Origin: Pseudomonas gregormendelii
GTDB taxonomy: Bacteria > Pseudomonadota > Gammaproteobacteria > Pseudomonadales > Pseudomonadaceae
Assembly: GCF_017114825.1 (NCBI RefSeq)
Contig: NZ_JADEVO010000009.1
Location: forward strand, 87,407 to 151,406
Length of the DNA stretch: 64,000 nt
Reading direction: 5' to 3'
Shown here: positions 1 to 13,571 of the stretch, in pieces
Layout: every line of letters begins with the position of its first letter
How positions within the stretch are numbered: the stretch's first letter is position 1
Position numbers and translations under genes: made by a program
Notes under the pieces: generated by a model
The model's database searches: none
What the model was told of the DNA's origin: nothing
The model's input: the letters and a program-made list of their open reading frames with translations, nothing else

Positions 1-1005
1 GCCGCTGGCGAACAGCAGCAGGTCGTCATCGACTTCGGACCAGGCCAGGCGCGCGCTCGGGTTGCGAATCAGTACGGCGCCCTGTTCCAGGCTGGCAAGC
101 AGGTCGTCTTCTTCGATCTCTTCCGGGCCGACCACCAGCTCCGGGTAGCGCGGCTCGGTCATGAACTGGCCAAACCAGGTCAGCAACAGGCGCTCGTCGC
201 TCATGTGTTCGGCCAGCAGGCCTTTAAGGCGGCCGAGGGCGTCGTGCTGGATCTGGTGCGGATCGGCGACTGGCTGGGCATCGGCGTCGGTGTAGCGCTC
301 TTCGTCCGACAGGAACTGGCTGAGGAAGTCGGTGAAGTGGGTCAGCACTTCAGCGGCGCTTGGCGCGCGAAAGCCGACCGAGTAGGTGAGGCAGTCGTCG
401 ACGGCCACGCCGCAGTGGGCCAGGCGCGGCGGCAGGTAAAGCATGTCGCCCGGTTCCAGGACCCATTCATCGGTGGCTTCGAATTCAGCCAGGATGCGCA
501 AGTCGGCGTGCTGCAGCAGCGGGCTTTCAGAGTCGCACATCTGGCCGATTTTCCAGTTGCGCTTGCCATGGCCTTGCAGCAGGAACACGTCGTAGTTGTC
601 GAAGTGCGGACCGACGCTGCCGCCTGGTGCGGCGAAGCTGATCATCACGTCATCGACGCGCCAGCTTGGCAGAAAGCGGAAGTTTTCCAGCAGTTCAGCG
701 ACTTCCGGGACAAACTGGTCAACGGCTTGAACCAGCAGGGTCCAGTCCTGTTCCGGCAGTTTGCTGAATTCGTCTTCGGCGAATGGGCCGCGGCGCAATT
801 CCCAAGGGCGCTCGCCGTTTTCGATCACCAGGCGCGACTCAACTTCTTCCTCCAGCGCCAGGCCGGCCAGTTCGTCGGCGTCGATCGGGCTTTCGAAATC
901 TGGAATCGCCTGACGGATCAGCAGCGGTTTTTTCTGCCAGTAGTCGCGCATGAACTCGCGCGCCGTGATGCCGCCCAGAAGTTGAAGAGGAATATCAGGA
1001 TTCAT
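1..1005 (-). CDS. roxA: 50S ribosomal protein L16 arginine hydroxylase, JmjC/cupin oxygenase (partial, 3' end outside window)
   Basis: Fe(II)/2-oxoglutarate oxygenase of the YcfD/RoxA family, which hydroxylates an arginine of ribosomal protein L16. The reading frame stays open to the left edge, giving 335 codons; the family is somewhat longer, so the C-terminal dimerisation/winged-helix part is incomplete. The start MNPDIPLQLLGG fits the family. Iron ligands are visible: H134 and D136 in GPHFDNYDV, with the distal His at about 197 in PPRLAHCGV. It is the downstream neighbour of purB on the same strand but is separated from it by a strong terminator, so it probably has its own promoter. Identification rests on motif and context; the exact target is from family knowledge. 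Confidence 0.9.
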   Translation of the reverse strand, partial: MNPDIPLQLLGGITAREFMRDYWQKKPLLIRQAIPDFESPIDADELAGLALEEEVESRLVIENGERPWELRRGPFAEDEFSKLPEQDWTLLVQAVDQFVPEVAELLENFRFLPSWRVDDVMISFAAPGGSVGPHFDNYDVFLLQGHGKRNWKIGQMCDSESPLLQHADLRILAEFEATDEWVLEPGDMLYLPPRLAHCGVAVDDCLTYSVGFRAPSAAEVLTHFTDFLSQFLSDEERYTDADAQPVADPHQIQHDALGRLKGLLAEHMSDERLLLTWFGQFMTEPRYPELVVGPEEIEEDDLLASLEQGAVLIRNPSARLAWSEVDDDLLLFASG

Positions 1006-1045
1006 GTGTAACCTATTGAAAAAAAGTACTTTTCAGACGGGAATA

Positions 1046-1072
1046 AAAACGCCCGGCGCTGCCGGGCGTTTT
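1046..1072 (-). terminator. Rho-independent terminator after purB
   Basis: A perfect 12-bp stem (AAAACGCCCGGC paired with GCCGGGCGTTTT) around a 3-base loop lies 20 bp beyond the purB stop. On the minus strand the stem ends in a T-run. It sits just upstream of roxA, so it separates the two genes. Confidence 0.85.
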
Positions 1073-1091
1073 AAACGGGTGCAGCGGTCGA

Positions 1092-2549
<1,458 letters not shown>

Positions 2550-2588
2550 TTACGCGTTACAGATCAAAATCGGTGTTGTGAGCGCTGT

Positions 2589-3212
2589 TCAGCTACTGCG
2601 CATCAGCGGGTAAAGCTCTTTGAGCAATTTGCGCCGGCTGATCACCAGCTGCCAGCGATGACCGCCCAACTGGCGCCACAGGCGCGCCGAACGAATTCCG
2701 GCCAGCAGCAGGGCACGGATCTTCGAAGCGTTGCTTGGCTGCTGCAGGTTGCGCATGTCGCCGTGCACCTGAATGCGCTGGCGCAAGGTGCTCAAGGTGT
2801 CCTGGTACAACGCGCCACAGGCGGCGATCACGTTTTCGTGGGCCGGGCCGAAGTGCTCGACCTGGGACTGGATCTGCGGCAGGCGCTTGCCAATCACGTC
2901 CATCAAGTCTTCGCGCTTGGCCAGCTGACGCTCCAGGCCGAGCATGGCCAGCGCGTAGCGCAGCGGTTCGCGCTGCAGTGTGCTGGGATCGCGTTCCAGG
3001 GCGCCGATCAGGGCGCGATAGCCCTCGCGAAGGTTGATGTCGTCTCCGCCGTACACTTCCAGCGTGTCCTTGGGATCACGAATCAGCAGGCTGCCCAGCA
3101 TGCAGGTCAGGCCCGCTTCGGTGGTCTGGCCGGTCTTGGCGATCTTGTCCACCAGGACCGCGGCGAGGAATACCCCACCCAGCGCTGTCAGTTGCTCCTG
3201 GGTCGGGCTCAT
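2589..3212 (-). CDS. hflD: High-frequency-lysogenisation protein HflD homologue
   Basis: 207-residue peripheral membrane protein of the HflD (YcfC) family, starting [18 protein letters not shown]. In E. coli HflD binds phage lambda CII and affects lysogeny; its role in Pseudomonas is not established. It overlaps the mnmA stop by 4 bp (ATGA), so the two genes are almost certainly translationally coupled. The protein is largely alpha-helical with no signal peptide. The call rests on similarity over the full length and on conserved placement between mnmA and purB. Confidence 0.92.
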   Translation of the reverse strand: MSPTQEQLTALGGVFLAAVLVDKIAKTGQTTEAGLTCMLGSLLIRDPKDTLEVYGGDDINLREGYRALIGALERDPSTLQREPLRYALAMLGLERQLAKREDLMDVIGKRLPQIQSQVEHFGPAHENVIAACGALYQDTLSTLRQRIQVHGDMRNLQQPSNASKIRALLLAGIRSARLWRQLGGHRWQLVISRRKLLKELYPLMRSS

Positions 3213-4354
3213 TGGACTTGGCCCTTGCTCGCGTTCTTGCTCGTCCAGGGCTCGGCTATTTCGATCACGCCGCCACCCAGGCAGATCTCACCGTCGTAGA
3301 ACACCACGGACTGGCCCGGGGTGACCGCCCGTTGCGGGTCATCGAAGGTGGCGCGATAGCCGGTAGCGGTTTTTTCCAGCGTGCACGGCTGGTCGCCCTG
3401 GCGGTAACGCACCTTGGCGGTCAACTTGAGTGGCTCGCTGAGGTCGATGGGGTTGACCCAATAGATGTCCGAGGCGAGCAGGGCGCGGGAGAACAGGTAT
3501 GGATGGTCATTGCCCTGGCCGACGATCAGCTCGTTATGCTCCAGGTCCTTGATCAGCACGTACCACGGCTCGTCACCGGCGTCCTTGAGGCCGCCGATGC
3601 CCAGGCCCTGGCGTTGGCCGATGGTGTGGTACATCAAGCCGTGGTGGCGCCCGATGACTTCACCTTCGGTGGTCTTGATCTCGCCGGGTTGTGCCGGCAG
3701 GTACTGCTTGAGGAAGTCGCTGAAGCGGCGCTCGCCGATAAAGCAGATCCCGGTGGAGTCTTTTTTCTTCGCGGTGGCCAGGTCGTGCTTCTCGGCGATT
3801 GCGCGCACTTCGGGTTTTTCCAGCTCGCCCACCGGGAACAGGGTCTTGGCGATCTGTTCTCCGCCCACGGCGTGCAGGAAGTAACTCTGGTCCTTGTTCG
3901 GGTCCAGGCCCTTGAGCAGCTCGGTGCGTCCATCGATGTCGCGGCGGCGCACGTAGTGACCGGTGGCAATCAGGTCGGCGCCGAGCATCATCGCGTAGTC
4001 GAGGAAGGCTTTGAATTTGATCTCGCGGTTGCACAGGATGTCCGGGTTCGGCGTGCGTCCGGCCTTGTATTCGGCCAGGAAGTGCTCGAACACGTTGTCC
4101 CAGTACTCGGCGGCGAAGTTGGCGGTGTGCAGCTTGATGCCAATCTTGTCGCACACAGCTTGGGCGTCTGCGAGGTCGTCCATCGCGGTGCAGTATTCCG
4201 TTCCATCGTCTTCTTCCCAGTTCTTCATGAACAGGCCTTCCACCTCGTAACCCTGCTCGATCAGCAGGAGAGCGGAAACGGAAGAGTCCACGCCGCCGGA
4301 CATGCCGACAATGACGCGCTTCTTTTGTATGTCAGAAGGGGCTGGATCACGCAT
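3209..4354 (-). CDS. mnmA: tRNA-specific 2-thiouridylase
   Basis: 381-residue enzyme that puts sulfur on C2 of the wobble uridine of Lys, Glu and Gln tRNAs, using persulfide delivered by the TusBCDE relay (also in this window at 24.6-25.9 kb). The PP-loop ATP motif SGGVDSS is at residues 19-25. The catalytic cysteines are C108 in LCNREIKF and C204 in TGICFIG. About 11 residues after the core ([11 protein letters not shown]) form a slightly extended tail. It sits 59 bp downstream of the Nudix gene and overlaps hflD by 4 bp, suggesting one transcript. Confidence 0.97.
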   Translation of the reverse strand: MRDPAPSDIQKKRVIVGMSGGVDSSVSALLLIEQGYEVEGLFMKNWEEDDGTEYCTAMDDLADAQAVCDKIGIKLHTANFAAEYWDNVFEHFLAEYKAGRTPNPDILCNREIKFKAFLDYAMMLGADLIATGHYVRRRDIDGRTELLKGLDPNKDQSYFLHAVGGEQIAKTLFPVGELEKPEVRAIAEKHDLATAKKKDSTGICFIGERRFSDFLKQYLPAQPGEIKTTEGEVIGRHHGLMYHTIGQRQGLGIGGLKDAGDEPWYVLIKDLEHNELIVGQGNDHPYLFSRALLASDIYWVNPIDLSEPLKLTAKVRYRQGDQPCTLEKTATGYRATFDDPQRAVTPGQSVVFYDGEICLGGGVIEIAEPWTSKNASKGQVQ

Positions 4355-4413
4355 AGGGATTCAATGAGTGTCTTGAAAAAGGACGCGATTCTAGCAGGCC
4401 CAAGGCCACAAGG

Positions 4414-4860
4414 CTAAAGAGAAGGACGGATCAATTCCAGGTCGAAGCGCTGACCGCCCAGATAGTCGTCGATGCAGCGGATGATCAGTTCGCTGCGCCA
4501 GTTGTCGCGCTGTCCGATTAATTCCTCGCGGGTCAACCACTTGGCGCCGATGATGCCGTCGTCCAGTTGATACTCGGGGTGGTGTTTCAGCGGCTTGGCG
4601 ATGAAGCAGACTCGCTGGTAGGTCACGCCGTTGCTCGGGGCGGTGTACAGATAAATGCCCAATACCCCCGTGGGTTCGACGTCCCAGCCGGTTTCCTCGA
4701 GGGTTTCACGGATGGCAGCTTCGGTCAGGGTTTCATTCGGGTCGAGGTGACCGGCGGGCTGGTTGAGTACCGCTCGTCCGCCTTTGAGTTCTTCGACCAT
4801 GAGGAAACGACCGTTGTCTTCGACGATGGTGGCGACGGTGATGTGGGGTTTCCAGTCCAT
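4414..4860 (-). CDS. nudJ: Nudix hydrolase, NudJ-like phosphatase
   Basis: 148-residue Nudix-fold hydrolase, N-terminus MDWKPHITVATIVEDNGRFL. The Nudix box runs from G37 to G58 (GHLDPNETLTEAAIRETLEE, then TG) with all metal-binding glutamates present. NudJ (YmfB) of E. coli hydrolyses thiamine pyrophosphate and nucleoside tri/diphosphates; the substrate here is inferred. The frame is open 14 codons further up, but the ATG at 4860 matches the family and is preceded by GAGGACA. It is first in the likely operon nudJ-mnmA-hflD, as in E. coli. Confidence 0.88.
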   Translation of the reverse strand: MDWKPHITVATIVEDNGRFLMVEELKGGRAVLNQPAGHLDPNETLTEAAIRETLEETGWDVEPTGVLGIYLYTAPSNGVTYQRVCFIAKPLKHHPEYQLDDGIIGAKWLTREELIGQRDNWRSELIIRCIDDYLGGQRFDLELIRPSL

Positions 4861-4898
4861 GCATTGTCCTCTGGTGGTTTTCGGCTTGATCATGCCAA

Positions 4899-4970
4899 TC
4901 AAAAGATCGCAGCCTTCGGCAGCTCCTACACGGATCGGCGTAGGAGCTGCCGAAGGCTGCGATCTTTTGA
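4899..4970. repeat. BIME: perfect 31-bp inverted REP pair
   Basis: Two REP units face each other as a perfect inverted repeat: positions 4899-4929 pair base for base with 4940-4970 around a 10-base loop. The unit carries AAAAGATCGCAGCC and GGCAGCTCCTAC. It lies between the 5' end of the Nudix gene and the idh terminator. The same unit recurs near 12.3, 22.4, 38.5, 38.75 and 47.4 kb. Confidence 0.93.
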
Positions 4971-4986
4971 TCTATGGTGCAAACAA

Positions 4987-5016
4987 AAACCCCGGCACAA
5001 GGCCGGGGCTTCTTTG
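4987..5016 (-). terminator. Terminator after idh
   Basis: GC-rich stem CCCCGGC/GCCGGGG at 4990-4996 and 5002-5008 with a 5-base loop. It is followed on the minus strand by a T-rich run and lies about 20 bp beyond the idh stop. Confidence 0.82.
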
Positions 5017-5029
5017 CATCCTTACAACC

Positions 5030-7750
<2,721 letters not shown>

Positions 7751-9007
7751 ATGGGATACAAGAAGATTCAGGTTCCGGCAGTCGGCGACAAAATCACCGT
7801 CAACGCGGACCATTCTCTCAATGTTCCTAACAACCCGATCATCCCCTTCATCGAAGGCGATGGTATCGGCGTTGATATCAGCCCGGTCATGATCAAGGTT
7901 GTCGATGCTGCTGTTAAGAAGGCTTACGGCGGCGATCGCAAAATTTCCTGGATGGAAGTCTACGCCGGGGAGAAAGCGACTCAGGTTTACGATCAGGACA
8001 CCTGGCTACCTCAGGAAACCCTGGACGCAGTCAAGGATTACGTGGTTTCCATCAAGGGCCCCCTGACCACGCCGGTCGGCGGCGGCATTCGTTCGCTGAA
8101 CGTGGCCCTGCGCCAGCAGCTGGACCTTTATGTGTGCCTGCGCCCGGTGCGCTGGTTCGAAGGCGTGCCTAGCCCGGTCAAGAAGCCAGGCGACGTCGAC
8201 ATGACGATCTTCCGCGAGAACTCCGAGGACATCTACGCCGGTATCGAGTGGAAAGCCGGTTCGCCGGAAGCGACCAAGGTCATCAAGTTCCTGAAAGAGG
8301 AAATGGGTGTCACCAAGATCCGTTTCGACGAAAACTGCGGTATCGGCATCAAGCCAGTCTCGCTGCAGGGCACCAAGCGCCTGGCGCGCAAGGCGCTGCA
8401 GTACGTGGTCGACAACGATCGCGACTCGCTGACCATCGTGCACAAAGGCAACATCATGAAGTTCACCGAAGGTGCCTTCAAGGAATGGGCTTACGAAGTG
8501 GCGGCTGAAGAGTTCGGCGCGACCCTGCTCGACGGCGGTCCATGGATGCAGTTCAAGAACCCGAAAACCGGCAAGAACGTCATCGTCAAGGATGCCATCG
8601 CCGATGCCATGCTCCAGCAGATCCTGCTGCGCCCGGCCGAATACGATGTGATTGCGACCCTGAACCTGAACGGTGACTACCTCTCCGACGCCCTGGCGGC
8701 CGAAGTGGGCGGCATCGGTATCGCGCCGGGTGCCAACCTGTCCGACACCATTGCCATGTTCGAAGCCACCCACGGTACTGCGCCGAAATACGCCGGCAAG
8801 GACCAGGTCAACCCGGGTTCGCTGATCCTGTCTGCAGAGATGATGCTGCGCCACATGGGCTGGACCGAAGCGGCCGACTTGATCATCAAGGGCACCAATG
8901 GCGCGATTTCCGCCAAGACCGTGACCTATGACTTCGAGCGTCTGATGGACGGCGCCACGCTGTTGTCGTCCTCGGCGTTCGGCGATGCGCTGATTTCGCA
9001 CATGTAA
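7751..9007 (+). CDS. icd: Isocitrate dehydrogenase, dimeric NADP-dependent type
   Basis: 418-residue TCA-cycle enzyme of the classic homodimeric Icd family, starting [20 protein letters not shown]. The substrate-binding loop [14 protein letters not shown] contains the phosphorylatable serine that AceK modifies in enterobacteria. The isopropylmalate/isocitrate dehydrogenase signature ([19 protein letters not shown]) is present. The frame is open 32 codons upstream, but the ATG at 7751 follows GGAG and gives the family length. It is divergent from monomeric idh; a bidirectional terminator separates it from cspD. Confidence 0.97.
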   Translation: MGYKKIQVPAVGDKITVNADHSLNVPNNPIIPFIEGDGIGVDISPVMIKVVDAAVKKAYGGDRKISWMEVYAGEKATQVYDQDTWLPQETLDAVKDYVVSIKGPLTTPVGGGIRSLNVALRQQLDLYVCLRPVRWFEGVPSPVKKPGDVDMTIFRENSEDIYAGIEWKAGSPEATKVIKFLKEEMGVTKIRFDENCGIGIKPVSLQGTKRLARKALQYVVDNDRDSLTIVHKGNIMKFTEGAFKEWAYEVAAEEFGATLLDGGPWMQFKNPKTGKNVIVKDAIADAMLQQILLRPAEYDVIATLNLNGDYLSDALAAEVGGIGIAPGANLSDTIAMFEATHGTAPKYAGKDQVNPGSLILSAEMMLRHMGWTEAADLIIKGTNGAISAKTVTYDFERLMDGATLLSSSAFGDALISHM

Positions 9008-9023
9008 GAAGCAACTCGTAACG

Positions 9024-9064
9024 AAAAACCGCCCCGCTCAAATCATGAGTTGGGCGGTTTTTTT
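9024..9064. terminator. Bidirectional terminator between icd and cspD
   Basis: Long hairpin with AAACCGCCC on one side and GGGCGGTTT on the other, extended inside by CGCTCA/TGAGT. It has a T-run on the plus side and an A-run (T-run in reverse) on the other, and lies between convergent icd and cspD. Confidence 0.88.
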
Positions 9065-9088
9065 ATAACAGAAGGGTGGGTGCAAAAA

Positions 9089-9355
9089 TCATGCAATAAC
9101 GGTTTGTTGCTCGCTGGCTGCGACAACTTTCGCGATATCCTCAGGCGCGCCGATGCTCACGGCGTGCAGGCCCTTGGGGCCCTGGATAATCTCGAACACC
9201 ACAGGCTGGCCGGCCTTCAGGGTCTTGTACCCCTCCATCTGGATGGCCGAATAGTGGGCGAACAGGTCTTCGCTCTTGCCGTCTTCATTGATGAAGCCGT
9301 ATCCCTTGGCGTTGTTGAACCATTTCACCTTGCCACTGACCTTGACACCTGACAT
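9089..9355 (-). CDS. cspD: Cold-shock-domain protein CspD
   Basis: 88-residue single cold-shock domain. RNP-1 (KGYGFI) and RNP-2 (LFAHYSAI) nucleic-acid-binding motifs are intact. The 20-residue tail after the domain, and the position divergent from clpS-clpA, match CspD rather than CspA. In E. coli CspD binds single-stranded DNA and inhibits replication in stationary phase; that role here is inferred. The ATG at 9355 gives the core start; six codons upstream (MQRDMG) are possible but lack family support. Confidence 0.9.
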   Translation of the reverse strand: MSGVKVSGKVKWFNNAKGYGFINEDGKSEDLFAHYSAIQMEGYKTLKAGQPVVFEIIQGPKGLHAVSIGAPEDIAKVVAASEQQTVIA

Positions 9356-9580
9356 ACCCATATCCCTCTGCAACTGACTCCATCACTGGAGTATCATCCA
9401 GATAATCCGCAGTCGAATCTCATAAATAAGATTGACTCCGCGGACCTTTTTTACCCACTGTGGGCTCTATTGGTTGTAACACCGTTTTGCCGATAGTCAA
9501 GGTGACCGGGCAGTCGCAGTTGAAATCGTCCATAGCCGCCCCCACCACTGTATTCGCACAACTGACGAACCTTTCTTTCC

Positions 9581-9964
9581 ATGCATGCAATCAGCCAGAT
9601 TCGACTAACATTCAATCAGGATCATCCGGTTCTCCAGCAAGACGGTCCGGGGACCCACGACGACGATTCCGCAGGCATTGCTGTTCAGGAGGCAAAGCCT
9701 GCTTTACAGGCGCCACCGATGTACAAGGTGGTTTTGTTCAATGATGACTACACACCGATGGATTTCGTCGTCGAAGTGCTCGAGGTGTTTTTTAACCTGA
9801 ATCGGGAGCTGGCGACCAAGGTCATGTTGGCCGTCCATACAGAAGGACGGGCAGTATGTGGAGTGTTTACCCGCGACATCGCCGAGACCAAGGCCATGCA
9901 GGTCAACCAGTACGCCAGGGAAAGCCAGCATCCGCTACTCTGTGAAATCGAGAAGGACGGTTAA
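9581..9964 (+). CDS. clpS: ClpS, N-degron adaptor for ClpAP
   Basis: 127-residue adaptor that binds N-terminal Leu, Phe, Tyr or Trp of doomed proteins and hands them to ClpA. The core fold carries the [14 protein letters not shown] motif, whose N-D-D and M form the N-degron pocket, and a disordered N-terminal arm needed for handover. It lies 30 bp before clpA and is surely co-transcribed. The Leu/Phe-tagging enzymes Aat and Bpt are encoded 3 kb away on the other strand. Confidence 0.96.
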   Translation: MHAISQIRLTFNQDHPVLQQDGPGTHDDDSAGIAVQEAKPALQAPPMYKVVLFNDDYTPMDFVVEVLEVFFNLNRELATKVMLAVHTEGRAVCGVFTRDIAETKAMQVNQYARESQHPLLCEIEKDG

Positions 9965-9994
9965 TCGCCGACCACTTGGGTATGAGGTGAAGCT

Positions 9995-12265
9995 ATGTTA
10001 AACCGCGAGCTCGAAGTCACCCTCAATCTTGCCTTCAAGGAGGCTCGTTCGAAACGTCATGAATTCATGACCGTCGAACACCTCCTGCTGGCCCTATTGG
10101 ATAATGAGGCTGCCGCCACCGTATTGCGTGCGTGCGGCGCCAACCTCGACAAACTCAAACATGACCTGCAGGAGTTCATTGACTCCACCACGCCACTGAT
10201 CCCGGTGCATGACGAGGATCGTGAGACCCAGCCCACCCTGGGCTTCCAGCGTGTGCTGCAGCGCGCCGTGTTTCACGTACAGAGCTCGGGCAAACGCGAA
10301 GTGACCGGTGCCAACGTGCTGGTCGCCATCTTCAGTGAGCAAGAGAGTCAGGCAGTGTTCCTGCTGAAACAGCAGAGCGTTGCGCGCATCGATGTCGTCA
10401 ACTACATCGCCCACGGCATCTCCAAGGTGCCCGGGCATGGCGATCACTCTGAAGGTGAGCAAGATATGCAGGACGACGAGGGCGGCGAGTCTTCTTCTTC
10501 TGGCAATCCCCTGGATGCTTATGCCAGCAACCTCAACGAACTGGCACGCCAGGGTCGTATTGACCCGCTGGTAGGCCGCGAAATGGAAGTCGAGCGTGTC
10601 GCGCAGATCCTGGCGCGTCGTCGCAAGAACAATCCGCTGCTGGTGGGCGAGGCAGGCGTGGGTAAAACCGCGATTGCCGAAGGCCTGGCCAAGCGTATTG
10701 TCGATAACCAGGTGCCTGATCTGCTGGCCAACAGCGTGGTGTATTCGCTTGATCTGGGCGCACTGCTGGCCGGGACCAAATATCGCGGTGATTTCGAGAA
10801 GCGCTTCAAGGCGTTGCTTAATGAGCTGAAAAAACGTCCGCAGGCAATCCTGTTCATCGACGAAATCCACACCATCATTGGTGCGGGTGCCGCGTCCGGT
10901 GGCGTCATGGATGCCTCGAACCTGCTCAAGCCGCTGCTGTCTTCCGGTGATATCCGCTGCATCGGTTCGACCACGTTCCAGGAGTTCCGCGGGATCTTCG
11001 AGAAGGACCGTGCTTTGGCCCGGCGCTTCCAGAAGGTCGATGTGTCGGAGCCTTCGGTGGAAGACACCATCGGTATCCTGCGCGGCTTGAAGGGGCGTTT
11101 CGAAGCGCACCACAGCATCGAGTACAGCGATGAGGCCCTGCGTGCGGCTGCCGAACTGGCATCGCGCTACATCAATGACCGGCACATGCCGGACAAGGCC
11201 ATCGACGTGATTGACGAGGCGGGTGCCTACCAGCGCCTGCAGCCGGTCGAGAAGCGCGTGAAACGCATCGAAGTGCCTCAGGTCGAGGACATCGTGGCGA
11301 AGATCGCGCGGATTCCGCCAAAGCACGTCACCAGCTCGGACAAAGAGCTGCTGCGTAACCTTGAGCGTGACCTCAAGCTGACGGTGTTTGGCCAGGACGC
11401 TGCAATCGACTCGCTGTCGACTGCGATCAAGCTGTCCCGCGCCGGCCTCAAGTCGCCTGACAAGCCAGTCGGTTCGTTCCTGTTCGCAGGCCCGACCGGT
11501 GTAGGTAAAACCGAAGCGGCGCGGCAGCTGGCCAAGGCGCTGGGTATCGAACTGGTTCGCTTCGACATGTCCGAGTACATGGAGCGCCACACCGTATCGC
11601 GTCTGATCGGTGCACCTCCAGGCTATGTCGGGTTCGATCAGGGCGGCCTGCTGACCGAAGCCATCACCAAGCAGCCACACTGCGTGCTGTTGCTCGATGA
11701 GATCGAGAAGGCGCATCCGGAAGTCTTCAACCTGCTGTTGCAGGTGATGGACCACGGTACGCTCACCGATAACAACGGGCGCAAGGCGGACTTCCGTAAC
11801 GTGATCGTCATCATGACGACCAACGCCGGTGCCGAAACCGCAGCGCGCGCTTCGATCGGTTTCACTCATCAGGACCACTCGTCCGATGCGATGGAAGTGA
11901 TCAAGAAGAGCTTCACGCCAGAGTTCCGCAACCGCCTGGACACTATCATCCAGTTTGGTCGCCTCAGTCATGAGGTCATCAAGAGTGTGGTGGACAAGTT
12001 CCTTACCGAGCTTCAGGCGCAGCTGGAAGACAAGCGCGTGCAGCTGGAAGTGACCGACGCCGCACGCAGCTGGCTGGCGGCAGGTGGCTACGACTCGGCA
12101 ATGGGCGCTCGACCAATGGCACGCCTGATCCAGGACAAGATCAAGCGTCCGCTGGCGGAAGAGATCCTGTTTGGCGAACTGGCCGACCATGGTGGCGTGG
12201 TCCACATCGATTTGAAGGACGGCGAGCTGACCTTCGAGTTCGAAACCACGGCAGAAATGGCCTGA
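9995..12265 (+). CDS. clpA: ClpA, ATP-dependent unfoldase of ClpAP
   Basis: 756-residue AAA+ double-ring unfoldase. The N-domain (MLNRELEVTLNLAFKEA...) docks ClpS. The first Walker A, GEAGVGKT, is near residue 218; the second, GPTGVGKT, is near 499. The lid of the second ring carries the IGF-type loop for ClpP (IGFTH, around residue 625). It starts after GAGGTGA. It is downstream of clpS in a two-gene operon closed by a strong terminator at 12282-12307. Confidence 0.98.
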   Translation: MLNRELEVTLNLAFKEARSKRHEFMTVEHLLLALLDNEAAATVLRACGANLDKLKHDLQEFIDSTTPLIPVHDEDRETQPTLGFQRVLQRAVFHVQSSGKREVTGANVLVAIFSEQESQAVFLLKQQSVARIDVVNYIAHGISKVPGHGDHSEGEQDMQDDEGGESSSSGNPLDAYASNLNELARQGRIDPLVGREMEVERVAQILARRRKNNPLLVGEAGVGKTAIAEGLAKRIVDNQVPDLLANSVVYSLDLGALLAGTKYRGDFEKRFKALLNELKKRPQAILFIDEIHTIIGAGAASGGVMDASNLLKPLLSSGDIRCIGSTTFQEFRGIFEKDRALARRFQKVDVSEPSVEDTIGILRGLKGRFEAHHSIEYSDEALRAAAELASRYINDRHMPDKAIDVIDEAGAYQRLQPVEKRVKRIEVPQVEDIVAKIARIPPKHVTSSDKELLRNLERDLKLTVFGQDAAIDSLSTAIKLSRAGLKSPDKPVGSFLFAGPTGVGKTEAARQLAKALGIELVRFDMSEYMERHTVSRLIGAPPGYVGFDQGGLLTEAITKQPHCVLLLDEIEKAHPEVFNLLLQVMDHGTLTDNNGRKADFRNVIVIMTTNAGAETAARASIGFTHQDHSSDAMEVIKKSFTPEFRNRLDTIIQFGRLSHEVIKSVVDKFLTELQAQLEDKRVQLEVTDAARSWLAAGGYDSAMGARPMARLIQDKIKRPLAEEILFGELADHGGVVHIDLKDGELTFEFETTAEMA

Positions 12266-12281
12266 CGTTTAGTAGCAAAAC

Positions 12282-12307
12282 AAAAAGGCGCCTACTGGCG
12301 CCTTTTT
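12282..12307 (+). terminator. Terminator after clpA
   Basis: Perfect 11-bp stem AAAAAGGCGCC / GGCGCCTTTTT around a TACT loop, 16 bp beyond the clpA stop. The flanking A- and T-runs could make it work in both directions. Confidence 0.92.
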
Positions 12308-12330
12308 GCTGTCTGCGCGCGAATCCCCTT

Positions 12331-12407
12331 TAGGAGCTGCCGCAGGCTGCGATCTTTTGATCTTAAAAAATCCAGGATCAAAAGATCCCAGCCTGCGGCA
12401 GCTCCTA
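12331..12407. repeat. BIME: inverted REP pair
   Basis: REP units at 12331-12362 and 12376-12407 face each other. They differ only in one or two bases (CGATC against GATCCC). They lie between the convergent clpA and infA terminators. Confidence 0.9.
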
Positions 12408-12435
12408 CGGGGATGTTCGTCGAATTGCAGGCAAA

Positions 12436-12464
12436 CAAAAACGCCCGGCATCAGCCGGGCGTCT
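12436..12464 (-). terminator. Terminator after infA
   Basis: Nine-bp stem ACGCCCGGC / GCCGGGCGT with loop ATCA, followed on the minus strand by a T-rich run, about 15 bp past the infA stop. Confidence 0.85.
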
Positions 12465-12477
12465 TGTATTGACCTGA

Positions 12478-12696
12478 TTAGCGGGCGCGGTAAGTAATGC
12501 GCCCTTTGCTCAAGTCATAGGGCGTCAGCTCGACGCGCACTTTGTCACCGGTAAGAATACGGATGTAGTTCTTGCGCATCTTGCCGGAAATATGCGCGGT
12601 TACGACGTGCCCATTTTCCAACTCCACACGAAACATGGTGTTGGGCAGGGTGTCGACGACAGTGCCTTCCATTTCGAAGCTGTCTTCTTTCGACAT
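12478..12696 (-). CDS. infA: Translation initiation factor IF-1
   Basis: 72-residue S1/OB-fold protein that binds the ribosomal A site during initiation, [20 protein letters not shown] to [13 protein letters not shown]. This is the full and usual IF-1 length. Translation from the ATG at 12696 is certain; an open extension upstream is not part of the family. It is the last gene of the minus-strand group aat-bpt-infA, facing clpA. Confidence 0.98.
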
Positions 12697-12807
12697 GCAG
12701 TAAAGCCCTCGGTGTCCAATGAATGGCCCGGTGCAACTGCGCCAGGCAAAAGCGGCGTGCATTGTGCCCGAAAAATGGTGTTTACGCCAAGGGGTTTAGG
12801 GATTGCT

Positions 12808-13515
12808 CTAACTTAGAAGAACCCAGCGCTGGTTGATCAGCAGTTCGATGGGTCGATATTGCGTCTTGTAACTCATCTTTTTGCAGTTCTTGATCCAGTA
12901 CCCCAGGTACACCGCGTCCAGCCCCAGGCGCTGTGCCTCGGCGATTTGCCACAGGATTGCGTACCGGCCCAGGCTGCGGCGTTCTTCGGCGGGTTCGTAG
13001 AAGGTATAGACCGCCGAGAGGCCATTGGGCAGCAAGTCCGTCACGGCCACAGCCAGCAGACGGCCGTCGCGGCGGAATTCATAGAAGCGCGAAAATGGCA
13101 GGTCGCGCACCAGGAAGGTGGAAAACTGATCGCGGCTGGGCGGGTACATGTCGCCATCGGCATGCCGCTGTTCGATGTAGCGCTGGTACAGGTCGAAGTA
13201 TTCTTCGCTGAACTGTGGTTTGGCCGGGCGCACCTGCAGATCGAGGTTGCGCCTGAAAATGCGTTTCTGCTGGCGATTGGGTGCGAACTGCGCCACGGGG
13301 ATACGCGCGGGCACGCAGGCATTGCAGTTCTGGCAATGCGGCCGGTACAGGTGATCACCACTGCGACGAAAACCCATTTCAGACAGATCTGCGTAGACAT
13401 GCACATCCATGGGCTGGCTAGGGTCGAGGAACAGGGTGGTGGCCTGCTCTTCGGGCAGATAACTGCAAGAGTGGGGTTGAGTGGCATAGAACTTCAAACG
13501 CGCCAACTCGGTCAT
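12808..13515 (-). CDS. bpt: Aspartate/glutamate leucyltransferase
   Basis: 235-residue aminoacyl-tRNA-protein transferase (Bpt, ATE-like) that adds leucine from Leu-tRNA to N-terminal Asp or Glu, converting these to N-degrons read by ClpS. The N-terminal cysteine-rich part CQNCNACVP and the GNAT-like second half with [15 protein letters not shown] are both present. The start [17 protein letters not shown] is family-typical. It lies between aat (56 bp upstream) and infA on the same strand, completing an N-degron module with clpS and clpA. Confidence 0.96.
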   Translation of the reverse strand: MTELARLKFYATQPHSCSYLPEEQATTLFLDPSQPMDVHVYADLSEMGFRRSGDHLYRPHCQNCNACVPARIPVAQFAPNRQQKRIFRRNLDLQVRPAKPQFSEEYFDLYQRYIEQRHADGDMYPPSRDQFSTFLVRDLPFSRFYEFRRDGRLLAVAVTDLLPNGLSAVYTFYEPAEERRSLGRYAILWQIAEAQRLGLDAVYLGYWIKNCKKMSYKTQYRPIELLINQRWVLLS

Positions 13516-13571
13516 GATCAACCCTCGGGGATAAACTTTAAATAAGTGTAAGCCAAGCGCGCGAAAGTCGC

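Noticed and set aside
205..1011. Long plus-strand open frame
   Set aside because: Antisense shadow of roxA; the opposite strand encodes a protein with intact iron-binding motifs.
10094..12205. 703-codon minus-strand frame opposite clpA
   Set aside because: High-GC antisense frame; no family similarity, His/Arg/Gln-rich composition typical of mirror frames.
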